From Oceanospirillaceae bacterium (GTDB lineage: Bacteria; Pseudomonadota; Gammaproteobacteria; Pseudomonadales; Balneatricaceae): a stretch of 41,106 nt of DNA. The notes beneath the pieces are model-generated. The model searched no databases. It worked only from the letters and a program-made list of their open reading frames with translations, and was not told the origin of the DNA. This document shows positions 16,427 to 25,392 of the stretch, in pieces (within the stretch, counting starts at the first letter, position 1; the number at the start of each line of letters is the position of its first letter). The stretch is from positions 1 through 41,106 of the forward strand of contig JABGSN010000001.1 of assembly GCA_018647765.1 (NCBI GenBank), given 5' to 3'. A program made the translations under genes and the position numbers.

Positions 16427-16903
16427 CTATTTAGGGGGTTTTTCAACTTCAAAACCCAGCAAATCCAATTGCTCAGGGGCTGATTCAGGCACAGATTCTT
16501 GGTCGTTTGATAGTGTAGCTGCGACTTCTGGCTCAAGTAATGGCCCTTGCTCAGTCTCTAGGTCTTTGGTTAACGCTGCTTCGACGGCACGTTCAGCTTC
16601 AATGGCATCCAACTCATCAAACTTCTTTTCCTGCTCGCTACGCCTCGCGTCACGGGCACTGGAGTCCTGCTTAGGTCGCCAATATTCATCCCAATAACGA
16701 TACCCCAGCACCAGCAAAAACGCCACGGCGATTAAATAACCAAACAGGTTAGTAAAGGGAATATCTTCTAACCAATGGAGTTTGTCGGCGTAAGCCATGA
16801 GCATCACCATCACCACGGCAAACATCACCACCACGCGCATGGTGCGGCAAAAAGCACAGGGCTTTTTGCCGTTGGGATCACTGTCGCTTATGCGCCGACC
16901 CAT
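16427..16903 (-). CDS. Hypothetical two-helix membrane protein at the 3' end of oadGAB
   Basis: A 158-residue protein. A short N-terminus with a CAFC pair is followed by two membrane helices (VVVMFAVVMVMLMAYA and LFGYLIAVAFLLVLGYRYW) and a long acidic, Glu/Ala-rich cytoplasmic tail (about residues 75-158). The family is not recognised. It starts 6 nt after oadB on the same strand, so it is almost certainly translated from the oad transcript. It could be an accessory or assembly factor for the membrane complex; that is only a context-based guess. Confidence 0.7.
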   Translation of the reverse strand: MGRRISDSDPNGKKPCAFCRTMRVVVMFAVVMVMLMAYADKLHWLEDIPFTNLFGYLIAVAFLLVLGYRYWDEYWRPKQDSSARDARRSEQEKKFDELDAIEAERAVEAALTKDLETEQGPLLEPEVAATLSNDQESVPESAPEQLDLLGFEVEKPPK

Positions 16904-16909
16904 ATGTAT

Positions 16910-18049
16910 TTAACCACCGCCACTAACATAATTGATCATAATGCCCGCCGCTACGGCAGAACCAATAACGCCGGCCACGTTGGGCCCCATAGCATGCATC
17001 AGAAGGAAGTTTTGGTTATTAGCCTCTAAACCCACCTTGTTAGACACACGAGCTGCCATGGGCACCGCAGACACGCCAGCGGAGCCAATCAAAGGGTTAA
17101 TACCGCCGCCCGTGAGTTTATTCATAATCTTAGCCATAATCACACCAGAAGCCGTACCAATCGCAAAGGCCACCATACCTAGGCACAAAATACCTAAGGT
17201 GGTGAAATCCAAAAACTTGTCGGCAGACAACTTAGAACCCACGGCCAAACCTAAGAAGATGGTCACCACGTTAATGAGGGCATTTTGCGTGGTGTCAGAC
17301 AAACGATCCACCACACCCGATTCGCGCATCAAGTTACCAAAACAAAACATGCCCAATAGCGGTGCTGCGTCGGGCAACATAATAGCCACCAACAATAGTA
17401 GCAACAGCGGGAAAACCACCTTCTCTACTTTGCCTACCGGCCGTAGTTGCACCATTTTAATCTGGCGTTCTTTTTCGGTGGTCAGGGCACGCATGATGGG
17501 CGGCTGAATCATCGGTACTAAGGCCATGTATGAGTACGAAGCGACCGCAATGGCTCCTAACAGGTCGGGCGCTAGTTTACTGGCCACATAGATAGACGTG
17601 GGGCCGTCAGCGCCACCTATTATACCAATGGCTGCCGCATCAGCTAAGCTAAAGTCCATGATACCTAGGGCCGAGAGACCCACTGCGCCGAGTAAAGTAA
17701 CAAAGATACCAAACTGGGCTGCGGCACCTAAGAACAAGGTTTTTGGGTTTGCCAATAAAGGACCAAAGTCGGTCATGGCGCCTACACCCATAAAAATAAT
17801 GAGCGGAAAAGCGCCGGTTTCAATACCTACACTGTAGAACATGTAGAGGATGCCGCCTGATTCGGCTAAGCCGGCACCTGGGATGTTCGCCAGAATGCCA
17901 CCAAAGCCAATAGGGATCAGCAGCAGCGGTTCAAAGTTTCGCTTAATCGCCAGATACAACAGCAACATGCCTACGGCCATCATCACCGCTTGGCCCGGCT
18001 GCATTTGGTACAGACCAGAACTGTGCCAAATGTTGAGTAACTTGTCCAT
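16910..18049 (-). CDS. oadB: Sodium-pumping oxaloacetate decarboxylase, beta subunit
   Basis: A 379-residue polytopic membrane subunit that decarboxylates carboxybiotin and exports sodium. Family signatures are clear: [39 protein letters not shown], and [20 protein letters not shown] (the region holding the sodium/proton-linked Asp). The C-terminal [20 protein letters not shown] and [18 protein letters not shown] are also present. Length is normal. It lies 11 nt after oadA and 6 nt before the hypothetical membrane gene. Confidence 0.97.
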   Translation of the reverse strand: MDKLLNIWHSSGLYQMQPGQAVMMAVGMLLLYLAIKRNFEPLLLIPIGFGGILANIPGAGLAESGGILYMFYSVGIETGAFPLIIFMGVGAMTDFGPLLANPKTLFLGAAAQFGIFVTLLGAVGLSALGIMDFSLADAAAIGIIGGADGPTSIYVASKLAPDLLGAIAVASYSYMALVPMIQPPIMRALTTEKERQIKMVQLRPVGKVEKVVFPLLLLLLVAIMLPDAAPLLGMFCFGNLMRESGVVDRLSDTTQNALINVVTIFLGLAVGSKLSADKFLDFTTLGILCLGMVAFAIGTASGVIMAKIMNKLTGGGINPLIGSAGVSAVPMAARVSNKVGLEANNQNFLLMHAMGPNVAGVIGSAVAAGIMINYVSGGG

Positions 18050-18060
18050 GCTCGTCCGCC

Positions 18061-19857
18061 CTATGCCAGAGTCAACAAAGTATCACCAACGGATACTGAG
18101 TCGCCTTCTTTAACTGTAACCGAACCGATGGTACCGGCACTATGCGCACGAATTTCTGTTTCCATTTTCATAGCTTCAAGAATCAACAATACGTCTCCTT
18201 CTTGTACCGCTTGGCCGGGCACCGCATGCACCTTCCAAATGTTACCAGCCAATGGCGCAGTCACAGGCTCACCACCTGTTAAAGGCGCTGCAGCGGCCAC
18301 AGCTGGCGTTGCACTCATGGCCACTTGAGCCATACCCACGGCAGAGATATCACCACCCTCTTCCACTTCAACTACGTAACTTTGGCCGTTCACACCAATG
18401 GTGTAGACCTTAGATGAACCAGCAGCAGGTGCCGTAGCCGCCTGGGCCGATGCTAACGTAGGCACGGGTTCAAAGGCTTCTGGATTGTTGCGGTTCTCAA
18501 GGAACTTCAGTCCAACCTGAGGGAACAAGGCGTAGGTTAATACGTCATCCACTTCACGCTCACCGCTGGCCAGTTGAATATTCTTTTCTTGTGCTAAACC
18601 ACGTAATTCCTCAGTGAGTTTATCTAACTCATCGTCCAACAAGTCTGCTGGTCGGCAAGTCACCGGCTCTGCGCCGTCCAGCACACGGGTTTGCAACTCA
18701 GTATTAAACGGCGCTAATGCTGCGCCATATTCGCCTTTAAGCACACCTGCGGTTTCTTTGGTGATGGTTTTATAACGTTCGCCGGTCAACACGTTCAATA
18801 CCGCTTGCGTACCTACAATTTGCGAAGTCGGTGTCACTAGAGGGATGTAGCCAAGGTCTTCTCTCACCCGTGGAATTTCTAGCAACACGTCATCTAGCTT
18901 GTTGGCAGCGCCCTGCTCTTTAAGCTGGCTTTCCATATTAGTCAACATACCACCAGGCACTTGAGCCACTAAAATACGTGAATCGACACCTTTTAGGGAA
19001 CCTTCCCACTGGGCATACTTTTTACGCACTTCACGAAAATAAGCCGCCACTTCTTCTAGTGCAGTGATATCCAAGCCCGTGTCGCGGTCACTGCCCTCAA
19101 AGATGGACACAACCGACTCTGTAGGTGAATGACCGTAGGTCATCGACATCGACGAAATAGAGGTATCTACATTGTCGATCCCAGCTTCTGCCGCTTTCAT
19201 AATAGCCGCCGTAGACAAACCGGTGGTGGCATGACACTGCATGTGCACTGGCATATTAGTTTCAGCTTTAAGGCGACTCACCAGTTCAAAGGCCGTGTAT
19301 GGGTTTAGCAAACCGGCCATGTCTTTAATACAAATAGAGTCAGCGCCTTGGTCTTCAATTTTCTTGGCTAAGTCGATCCAGTAGTCAATGTTATGGACCG
19401 GGCTTAAGGTATAAGAAATAGTGCCTTGAGCATGTTTACCCGTGGTTTTAACGGCCGCAATGGCAGTGGACAAGTTACGGGCGTCGTTCATGGCATCAAA
19501 TACACGGAACACATCTACACCGTTAATCGCTGCACGCTCTACAAACTTACGCACTACATCATCGGCGTAATGGCGATAACCTAAAATATTTTGCGCGCGA
19601 AATAACATCTGCTGTGGTGTTTTTGGCATCGCCGCCTTAAGGGTACGAATACGCTCCCATGGGTCTTCGCCTAGGTAGCGAATACATGAGTCAAAGGTGG
19701 CGCCACCCCAAGTCTCTACCGACCAGTAACCAATGTCATCCAGTTTGGCAGCAATGGGAAGCATATCGGCCAAACGCATACGCGTAGCAAATAACGATTG
19801 ATGACCGTCTCGAAGGACGACATCGGTAATACCTAAAGGTTGTTTAACAGCGGTCAT
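18061..19857 (-). CDS. oadA: Sodium-pumping oxaloacetate decarboxylase, alpha subunit
   Basis: A 598-residue cytoplasmic subunit. The carboxyltransferase domain (1-320) opens with [20 protein letters not shown] and contains [28 protein letters not shown] linker domain follows. The C-terminal biotinyl domain (about 525-598) has EAMKMETEI with the biotinylated lysine at about 564. It transfers the carboxyl group of oxaloacetate to biotin; OadB then releases carbon dioxide and drives sodium export. Gene order oadG-oadA-oadB is typical. An Ala/Pro-rich hinge precedes the biotin domain. Confidence 0.97.
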   Translation of the reverse strand: MTAVKQPLGITDVVLRDGHQSLFATRMRLADMLPIAAKLDDIGYWSVETWGGATFDSCIRYLGEDPWERIRTLKAAMPKTPQQMLFRAQNILGYRHYADDVVRKFVERAAINGVDVFRVFDAMNDARNLSTAIAAVKTTGKHAQGTISYTLSPVHNIDYWIDLAKKIEDQGADSICIKDMAGLLNPYTAFELVSRLKAETNMPVHMQCHATTGLSTAAIMKAAEAGIDNVDTSISSMSMTYGHSPTESVVSIFEGSDRDTGLDITALEEVAAYFREVRKKYAQWEGSLKGVDSRILVAQVPGGMLTNMESQLKEQGAANKLDDVLLEIPRVREDLGYIPLVTPTSQIVGTQAVLNVLTGERYKTITKETAGVLKGEYGAALAPFNTELQTRVLDGAEPVTCRPADLLDDELDKLTEELRGLAQEKNIQLASGEREVDDVLTYALFPQVGLKFLENRNNPEAFEPVPTLASAQAATAPAAGSSKVYTIGVNGQSYVVEVEEGGDISAVGMAQVAMSATPAVAAAAPLTGGEPVTAPLAGNIWKVHAVPGQAVQEGDVLLILEAMKMETEIRAHSAGTIGSVTVKEGDSVSVGDTLLTLA

Positions 19858-19905
19858 GGGTTTACGCCTGTTCTAATAATCGAAAATTGAGAAACTGGTT
19901 AATTC

Positions 19906-20163
19906 TTATGCTTTGTCTTCGCGATAACGGTGTACTGCAGCACTGAGCACGGCCATTAGCTGGGCGTCGTTGGCCACCTGTTGTGATGGCGATACGCTCG
20001 CCATTGGCACTGTCGGAACAACCACTGGCGCGGGTGCAAAACGCAGCACCGTCGCAGACATGGTTTTGGTGGCAATCACCAAAAGTGTAAGAAAAGTAAA
20101 TACAAAGCCCATGCCGAAAACCATTAAGGTTAGGCCTTCGAGCATTAAATCGGATGATGGCAC
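19906..20163 (-). CDS. oadG: Oxaloacetate decarboxylase, gamma subunit
   Basis: An 85-residue subunit that anchors the alpha and beta subunits. It has one membrane helix (LEGLTLMVFGMGFVFTFLTL) and an Ala/Pro/Val-rich hinge. The C-terminal helix (NDAQLMAVLSAAVHRYREDK) is typical of OadG. I chose GTG at 20163 because GGAG lies 8 nt upstream; an in-frame ATG at 20205 would add 14 residues and lacks a ribosome site. First gene of the oadGAB transcript. Confidence 0.92.
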   Translation of the reverse strand: MPSSDLMLEGLTLMVFGMGFVFTFLTLLVIATKTMSATVLRFAPAPVVVPTVPMASVSPSQQVANDAQLMAVLSAAVHRYREDKA

Positions 20164-20299
20164 GGTAGCAGCTCCGGTAGTTGTTAGTCGCTTGTGACGA
20201 CACATTTATGCAGCCATGGTAGGGCTGCCTTTGATTCTGATCAGACAATTTACCCAGTTGTGACTAAAGTCGCAAGAATACCCAGTATAAAACTCAATA

Positions 20300-20327
20300 A
20301 TTTTACTGCCCGGCATAGAAACGTCAA
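20300..20327 (-). promoter_or_regulatory. Candidate sigma-70 promoter of oadGAB
   Basis: The minus strand has TTGACG (20322-20327), a 16-nt spacer and TAAAAT (20300-20305), about 140 nt upstream of oadG. A small perfect inverted repeat, gcagcc-N7-ggctgc (20212-20230 region), lies in the predicted leader and could form a 6-bp hairpin. Confidence 0.5.
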
Positions 20328-20371
20328 ACAAATTCAACAACTCGACGTTTATGCTCAATATAACCAACAGA

Positions 20372-21829
20372 TCAACCGGTTGGACGATACACACCGACGT
20401 TGTCAAAACCTTGATCTTTAATATGTAAGGCATGCAACTGACTCATCACACCCTTTTCGCAATACAGTAGGTAATTACGCGCAGGATCAAACTCAGCAAA
20501 TTCACTATTAATTTTAAAAAACGGCACTGTTAAAATATCCACACCCGGTAGATTAAGCGGCTTTTTTTGTTGCTCGCCTGCAGCTCGCACATCGACTACC
20601 ACGTCATTTGCTTGCAACTCGTGCTTCGGCGTCAATTGACCTGGTTGTTTGAGTTCTTCGGCCACGGCGTCGATGTTGGTAACGCTGGCATTTTCTAAGG
20701 CTTGCTCTAACACCTCAAAGTTAAAGTTCTCTTCTTCCTCTTCCACTCGCTTGAGCTGCGCCTTGACGGTGGGCCGGTCGGAAATCACACCGCAGTACTC
20801 TGGCATACTGGCGGCAAACTCGTAGGCGCCAATTTTTGTGGCGACGTCAATAATGTCTTGTTTGTCATAGGTGATCAGTGGCCGTAAAACTAACCCCTCA
20901 GTGACGCGATCGATCACACCAAGGTTAGTTAAAGTTTGGCTTGAGACTTGGGCAATACTCTCACCGGTAATCATGGCTTCGGCCTTTACTTTAACCGACA
21001 CCCGTTCAGCAGCTCGCAACATCATACGTTTAAGCACCACACCCATGTGAGAGTGATGTACGTTTTGCAAAATTTCACCGACTATTTCTTCAAAGGGGAC
21101 CGAAATAAACTTAACCCGTGCAGACGAGCCAAATTTTTTCCACAAGTAATAAGACACCTGCTTTACACCCGCTTCATGGGCCGCCCCACCGAGATTAAAA
21201 AATACAAAATGGGTTTTTGCACCACGCTTCATGGTGAGGTAACTGGCCACGATCGAGTCGAAGCCGCCAGAAATTAGCGATACCACGGCTTCTTGGCTGC
21301 CCTGCGGATAACCTCCTAGGCCGTCAATACGCCGCTCGACCACAAATACCCTGTCACCTTTAACTTCCAAGTTAACGGTCACTTCAGGGGTGTGTAGGTC
21401 GACATTAAGGGCATCGGTTTGTTGCAATAAACCGCCACCCAAATAGCGTTCCATATCATTGGAGGTAAAGTCATGCTGGCCCGAGCGCTTCACTCTAACC
21501 ACAAAACGTTTACCCTCTAAGCGCTGGGACCAGACACGCTTGACGATGTCTAACACTTGGTCAAAGTCCTCCAACGCATACTCTTGCACCTCAATTACAT
21601 GGGCAATGCCAGGTGTGTCGCCCAAGGCCATGACAATTTGTTCATACGCCGCATCGGCCTCTGGCGGACAATCGATATCCACTCGGTCCCACAAGCCGCG
21701 CACCTTGATCTTTGGTTCAATTCGTTGCAGGATGATCTGCAAGTTAGATTGTAACCGTTGAATAAATCGTTTCCTTACAGGGCGGCTTTTGATGGTGATT
21801 TCGGGGAACAGCTTTACTATAAATTTCAT
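20372..21829 (-). CDS. thiI: tRNA 4-thiouridine synthase / thiazole sulfur carrier ThiI
   Basis: A 485-residue enzyme that makes 4-thiouridine in tRNA and feeds sulfur to thiazole synthesis. Domains: N-terminal ferredoxin-like and THUMP region (about 1-165), then a PP-loop adenylation domain with VSLISGGFDSIVASYLTMKR (about 183-202). The C-terminal rhodanese domain (about 400-485) has its active cysteine in LLYCEKGVMSQ. This is the long gammaproteobacterial form that retains the rhodanese persulfide site. It is divergent from the GFA gene and 208 nt upstream of oadG, with no evident shared function. Confidence 0.96.
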   Translation of the reverse strand: MKFIVKLFPEITIKSRPVRKRFIQRLQSNLQIILQRIEPKIKVRGLWDRVDIDCPPEADAAYEQIVMALGDTPGIAHVIEVQEYALEDFDQVLDIVKRVWSQRLEGKRFVVRVKRSGQHDFTSNDMERYLGGGLLQQTDALNVDLHTPEVTVNLEVKGDRVFVVERRIDGLGGYPQGSQEAVVSLISGGFDSIVASYLTMKRGAKTHFVFFNLGGAAHEAGVKQVSYYLWKKFGSSARVKFISVPFEEIVGEILQNVHHSHMGVVLKRMMLRAAERVSVKVKAEAMITGESIAQVSSQTLTNLGVIDRVTEGLVLRPLITYDKQDIIDVATKIGAYEFAASMPEYCGVISDRPTVKAQLKRVEEEEENFNFEVLEQALENASVTNIDAVAEELKQPGQLTPKHELQANDVVVDVRAAGEQQKKPLNLPGVDILTVPFFKINSEFAEFDPARNYLLYCEKGVMSQLHALHIKDQGFDNVGVYRPTG

Positions 21830-21892
21830 GGGCTGGCTTTCTAGGATAACGAGGTCGAGCGCTATTATAACAACGAACAGGGGTTAACCTCT

Positions 21893-22324
21893 ATGCCCAA
21901 TACACAAACCATTAGCGGTAGTTGCTTATGTGGCCAAGTTAAATACCAGGCCACTGCTGTACCTTTATTTCAAGCCCACTGTCACTGCCAAGACTGCCGA
22001 AAAAACTGCGGCAGTGCGTTTGCCGCCCTGGTGTTTGTGCCGGTAGACAGCCTTAACTGGCAAGGCGAGACCAAAACCTACACTCATAAGGCCGACTCTG
22101 GCCACACCATGACCAAACATTTTTGCTCAAACTGCGGTAGCCAACTGTTTGGCGAAAATGATGCTAAAACGGACCGTATCCATATTAAGGTGGGCACCAT
22201 GGATGATGCCAACTGGTTTCACCCACAATGTAACGTGTGGGCTAGTAGTCGCCTGCCATCGACAGCCATCAACCCAGATGTGAAAGATTTTGCCACCATG
22301 CCAATACCACCAGCGAAAACCTAG
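21893..22324 (+). CDS. GFA / CENP-V-type zinc-binding protein
   Basis: A 143-residue protein of the glutathione-dependent formaldehyde-activating (GFA) family. Zinc ligands are visible: GSCLCGQVKYQA near the N-terminus, AHCHCQDCRKNCGSAF, and KHFCSNCGSQLFG. Family members are mostly of unproven activity; Gfa of Paracoccus binds S-hydroxymethylglutathione. Length is typical. It is divergent from thiI by 63 nt and followed by a strong hairpin at 22338-22375. Confidence 0.92.
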   Translation: MPNTQTISGSCLCGQVKYQATAVPLFQAHCHCQDCRKNCGSAFAALVFVPVDSLNWQGETKTYTHKADSGHTMTKHFCSNCGSQLFGENDAKTDRIHIKVGTMDDANWFHPQCNVWASSRLPSTAINPDVKDFATMPIPPAKT

Positions 22325-22337
22325 CGCCCTAGTCAGT

Positions 22338-22375
22338 TAGGAAATATTGGCAAGCAAATGCGCCAATATTTCCTA
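22338..22375. terminator. Strong hairpin, probable terminator of the GFA gene
   Basis: A 14-bp perfect stem (taggaaatattggc paired with gccaatatttccta) around a 10-nt loop, beginning 14 nt after the GFA stop. A T-rich stretch (gattttt) follows after 7 nt rather than immediately, so the T tail is imperfect. Confidence 0.65.
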
Positions 22376-22643
22376 TTAGGCGATTTTTAATCACATTCTC
22401 CCGCATTATCAGCATAATTATCGGATTAGAAACAGGCATTATAAACACCTATAGATTCATGAAAAAAAATGGTGTAAGCATCTGTTTTAATTGTTATTTT
22501 TTTTATTAAGCTCGACTATAAAAGGTAGCCGATAGGAAACACAAAAAAGCTTGGAAATAATAACAGTATTGATTGTGGTTATGGCATTGACGGATGCCAT
22601 TCGATGGTGCAAATTGTGGGCACAAACTTATGTGGGTCGCATT
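22376..22643 (+). promoter_or_regulatory. AT-rich leader region of the CoA-transferase gene
   Basis: A 268-nt gene-free stretch. It contains an imperfect long hairpin (aaacag at 22430-22435 with ctgttt at 22482-22487, and acacc with ggtgt inside), a run of T, and TATAAA at 22517-22522 as a possible -10. An ORF extending upstream with a TTG at 22551 has no ribosome site. GCCGATAG at 22528 resembles a sigma-28 -10 but has no -35 at the right distance. Confidence 0.4.
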
Positions 22644-23915
22644 ATGAGCGCAACAGAACAGCAAAAACTCAACGATTTTATCGCCCAGCAACGACAACAA
22701 TCTTGCTTCAGCGGCTTCCCGCTAGAGGGCAAACGCGTTATCGATATGTCTAGCGTAGTGGCTGCACCCTATTGTGCCGCCTTGTTAGGTGACGCTGGCG
22801 CCGAAGTTATTAAAATAGAAAATCCCATGGCACCTGATGCCCTGCGTGGCTGGGGCACTCATGCAGAAACCGGTATCGAACCCTACCATGCGTATATTGG
22901 CCGCAACAAGCTGCCTATCACCCTTAACCTTAAATCTGAAGCCGGCAAACAGGCCTTTTTAGACCTCATTGAATCTGCCGACGTGCTGATTGAAAACATG
23001 CGCCTTGGGGTCATGGACCGCTTGGGCCTAGACCACGACGCGTTACTTGAGTTAAACCCCGGTTTAGTCATTGGTAAAGTATCCGGATATGGCATGAGCG
23101 GCCCCCATGCCCATCAACCGGGTTTTGGTACTTTGGCCGAAGCCTACAGCGGCTTTTCATTCCTTAACGGCTATGAAGACACTGGCCCTACTAGCCCGCC
23201 TATTGCATTGGCGGATTTGACCACAGGCATTCACCTCGCCTACGCCGTGAGTCTTGCGCTACACCAGAGCAAGCGTGGTGAAAGTGGTGGTCAAGTAGTA
23301 GACATTTCCCTATATGAGCCTCTATTTGGCTACTTAGGTGGCGAATTTATTAGTTATCAACTGACTGGCGAAATCCCTCAACCCATCGGCAACGAATTGC
23401 GCGCTGCGGCGCCGCGAAACAACTACCAAACCAGTGATGGTTTATGGGTAGCCATGTCCTGCTCTAACCAAAAAACATGGGAACGCTTGGCCGAAGTGAT
23501 GGGCCAGCCAGAACTAATCCGTGACCCACGCTTTAAAACCAACAATGACCGCATACAAGCCGACAGCCGAGTGGCCCTAAACGCTATTATTAAGGCTTGG
23601 ATGTTAGAAAAAACCAACCAAGAAGCCCTTGATCTGTTCCGCAAAGAAGGCATTACTGCGGGGCCCATTATGTCCATGAAAGAAATTGACGAAGACCCAC
23701 ATTACGAGGCACGAGGTAGCATCGTGAGTATGCAAGACCCCGCCTCTGGCATAACCATCAAGATGCCAGATGTACCATTTCGCATGGGCGATAACTCGGC
23801 GGGGAATAAAAAGTCTAAAATGCGCTTCCCGGGGTTGCCTATGGGTTCGGCCAACGCCGTGATATACCGAGATTTACTAGGCTACAGCCAAGCGCAAATT
23901 AATCAATTAGGCTAA
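22644..23915 (+). CDS. Class III (CaiB/BaiF family) CoA-transferase
   Basis: A 423-residue formyl-CoA-transferase-type enzyme. N-terminal signature GKRVIDMSSVVAAPYCAALL, then GDAGAEVIKIENPM (CoA-binding region). The catalytic aspartate is expected in ALADLTTGIHLAYA. Also seen are GMSGPHAHQPGFGTLAEAYS and QTSDGLWVAMSCSNQKTW. The family moves CoA between carboxylic acids; the substrate cannot be read from sequence and could be carnitine-like, oxalate-like or a dicarboxylate. I chose the ATG at 22644, the first with family-like sequence after it; an upstream TTG at 22551 would add 31 non-conserved residues. Its stop overlaps that of the convergent DUF1634 gene by 4 nt. Confidence 0.9.
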   Translation: MSATEQQKLNDFIAQQRQQSCFSGFPLEGKRVIDMSSVVAAPYCAALLGDAGAEVIKIENPMAPDALRGWGTHAETGIEPYHAYIGRNKLPITLNLKSEAGKQAFLDLIESADVLIENMRLGVMDRLGLDHDALLELNPGLVIGKVSGYGMSGPHAHQPGFGTLAEAYSGFSFLNGYEDTGPTSPPIALADLTTGIHLAYAVSLALHQSKRGESGGQVVDISLYEPLFGYLGGEFISYQLTGEIPQPIGNELRAAAPRNNYQTSDGLWVAMSCSNQKTWERLAEVMGQPELIRDPRFKTNNDRIQADSRVALNAIIKAWMLEKTNQEALDLFRKEGITAGPIMSMKEIDEDPHYEARGSIVSMQDPASGITIKMPDVPFRMGDNSAGNKKSKMRFPGLPMGSANAVIYRDLLGYSQAQINQLG

Positions 23916-24280
23916 TAAAACGCGTAGGCAGTGGCCGCTGCGATCGATAGCGCGTTAGCTGCCCCAAACACCGCTACCCACCGATGGCCCCTGCGCCAGA
24001 GGTTGGGCAAACTTATCATGATGGCCGGCACCAAACTAACAATTGCCAGGGTCAGGCCAATTAATATGACACCGTCGGCCGACATGGTTTTCATGTTCAC
24101 CACCAAAGACTGGCCTTGTAAAACCAGTGAAAACTGTTGTTCTACCGGCGTTGCCGTCCAGCCTAGAGCCAACGCTAGCACGCTGCCGAGCAGCACAATA
24201 ACGGCCCCCACAATGGTGCACCAGTACACAGTGACGCCATATGCCACCCCGCTGTTATAGTGTTGATTCGTCTGCGTCAT
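23912..24280 (-). CDS. DUF1634 membrane protein, partner of TauE/SafE
   Basis: A 122-residue protein with three membrane helices (about 20-42, 68-90, 98-120), matching DUF1634 (VYWCTIVGAVIVLLGSVLAL, later GVILIGLTLAIVSLVPAIMI). Members are usually encoded directly after a TauE/SafE permease, as here, where the two genes overlap by 4 nt (ATGA). Probably an accessory subunit of the exporter. Convergent with the CoA-transferase gene. Confidence 0.87.
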   Translation of the reverse strand: MTQTNQHYNSGVAYGVTVYWCTIVGAVIVLLGSVLALALGWTATPVEQQFSLVLQGQSLVVNMKTMSADGVILIGLTLAIVSLVPAIMISLPNLWRRGHRWVAVFGAANALSIAAATAYAFY

Positions 24281-25302
24281 AACATTAACCCCACCTCTGC
24301 CGCTGTTAAACCGTCTATACCGCGGTGAATCAGTTTTATTGCAGTGAACAGTAACATTGTGATCAATAGCCGCCTAACCACCTTCACCTTAACGTGGGCC
24401 AACAGGTGTGCGCCCAGTATGCCGCCCGCAACTTGGCCTAACATCCACGGCGCTACCAGCATGGGCACTAGAGCACCATAGACAATGTAGGGCCAGATTG
24501 CCGCGGCATTACCCAAAGCCAACAATACGCCGCTAGAGGCCGCTGCAGCTTTGAGTGGCACAGCCATGACCAGGTTAAGCACGGGCACCATCGCCCAGCC
24601 GCCGCCTAAACCAAAAAAGCCGCCAATAAATCCGACCAAAATAAACAAGCCAATCGCCCAACCTAATCGTTGCACCTTATAGCTCACCGTGCCATTTAAT
24701 GAACTTTCATAATAGCTCATGTCCAGGCTTAATATGGCGGCCAAGCCTTTACTTGGCTGTGGTTTGGGATAGTCGTTACGACCGCCGCCACGGACGAATA
24801 CGTAGGCCACACCCAACAACAGCAAACCCAACAATAACCGCACCAGTGCATCGGCGCTGGCGCCCATTGACGCGGCTAAATGAAATGCCGCCATGGCTCC
24901 AAGCACCCCACCAATAATGGTGGGTAACGCACACACATAGACCAAGCGGATATCGACCAAACCTCGATTAAGCAGGGGCGCAGCAGAGATCAGCCCGCTG
25001 AACATCGCTACTACCAAACCAGTGGCCCTCACTACCAAAGTGTCAATAGAAGTGAAGCCCAAGACAATAGGGGTAAAAATGACGCCGCCACCGATACCGG
25101 CCACCACGGCGACGATGGCAATCACCAAAGACAGTAGAAAAGAACCTAATGTGAGCCCCACAAGCGCACCTAAACTTAGGCTAGATTCGGCAGCGTAAGA
25201 CGCGAGCAATGGCACCATGCCAAAACCCACAAGTGACACGATAATAAGCAAGGTGAGTTCGGGAACTCGTACAAATATAGACATATAAACGGCGGCTACC
25301 AT
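24277..25302 (-). CDS. TauE/SafE family sulfite/anion exporter
   Basis: A 341-residue permease with about eight membrane helices in two repeats. The characteristic Gly-rich turns are AGIGGGVIFTPIVLGFTSID and GFFGLGGGWAMVPVLNLVMA. Members export sulfite, sulfoacetate or other organic anions; the substrate here is not known. Alternative starts are the ATG at 25302 or one six codons later, neither with a strong ribosome site. It is coupled to the DUF1634 gene and lies 90 nt from the chemoreceptor stop at 25393. Confidence 0.9.
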   Translation of the reverse strand: MVAAVYMSIFVRVPELTLLIIVSLVGFGMVPLLASYAAESSLSLGALVGLTLGSFLLSLVIAIVAVVAGIGGGVIFTPIVLGFTSIDTLVVRATGLVVAMFSGLISAAPLLNRGLVDIRLVYVCALPTIIGGVLGAMAAFHLAASMGASADALVRLLLGLLLLGVAYVFVRGGGRNDYPKPQPSKGLAAILSLDMSYYESSLNGTVSYKVQRLGWAIGLFILVGFIGGFFGLGGGWAMVPVLNLVMAVPLKAAAASSGVLLALGNAAAIWPYIVYGALVPMLVAPWMLGQVAGGILGAHLLAHVKVKVVRRLLITMLLFTAIKLIHRGIDGLTAAEVGLML

Positions 25303-25392
25303 GAGCTGCAGATAAATTTAATAACTATATTAACCCATCTTACTTATAACTAATAATAATTAAAAATATATTTGTTATTACTTTTAGCTATA

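Noticed and set aside
16775-17029. Plus-strand ORF with a His-rich run (HEHHHHHGKHHHHAHG)
   Set aside because: It is antisense to the start of the two-helix membrane gene and oadB; the His run is the complement of Val/Met-rich membrane-helix codons.
20206-20433. Minus-strand ORF of 75 codons between thiI and oadG
   Set aside because: It overlaps the 3' end of thiI in another frame and covers the likely oad promoter; no ribosome site or family similarity.
22507-22535. GCCGATAG at 22528 as a sigma-28 promoter for the CoA-transferase
   Set aside because: The -10 fits, but the nearest TAAG is 17 nt away and no TAAA lies at the required 15 nt.
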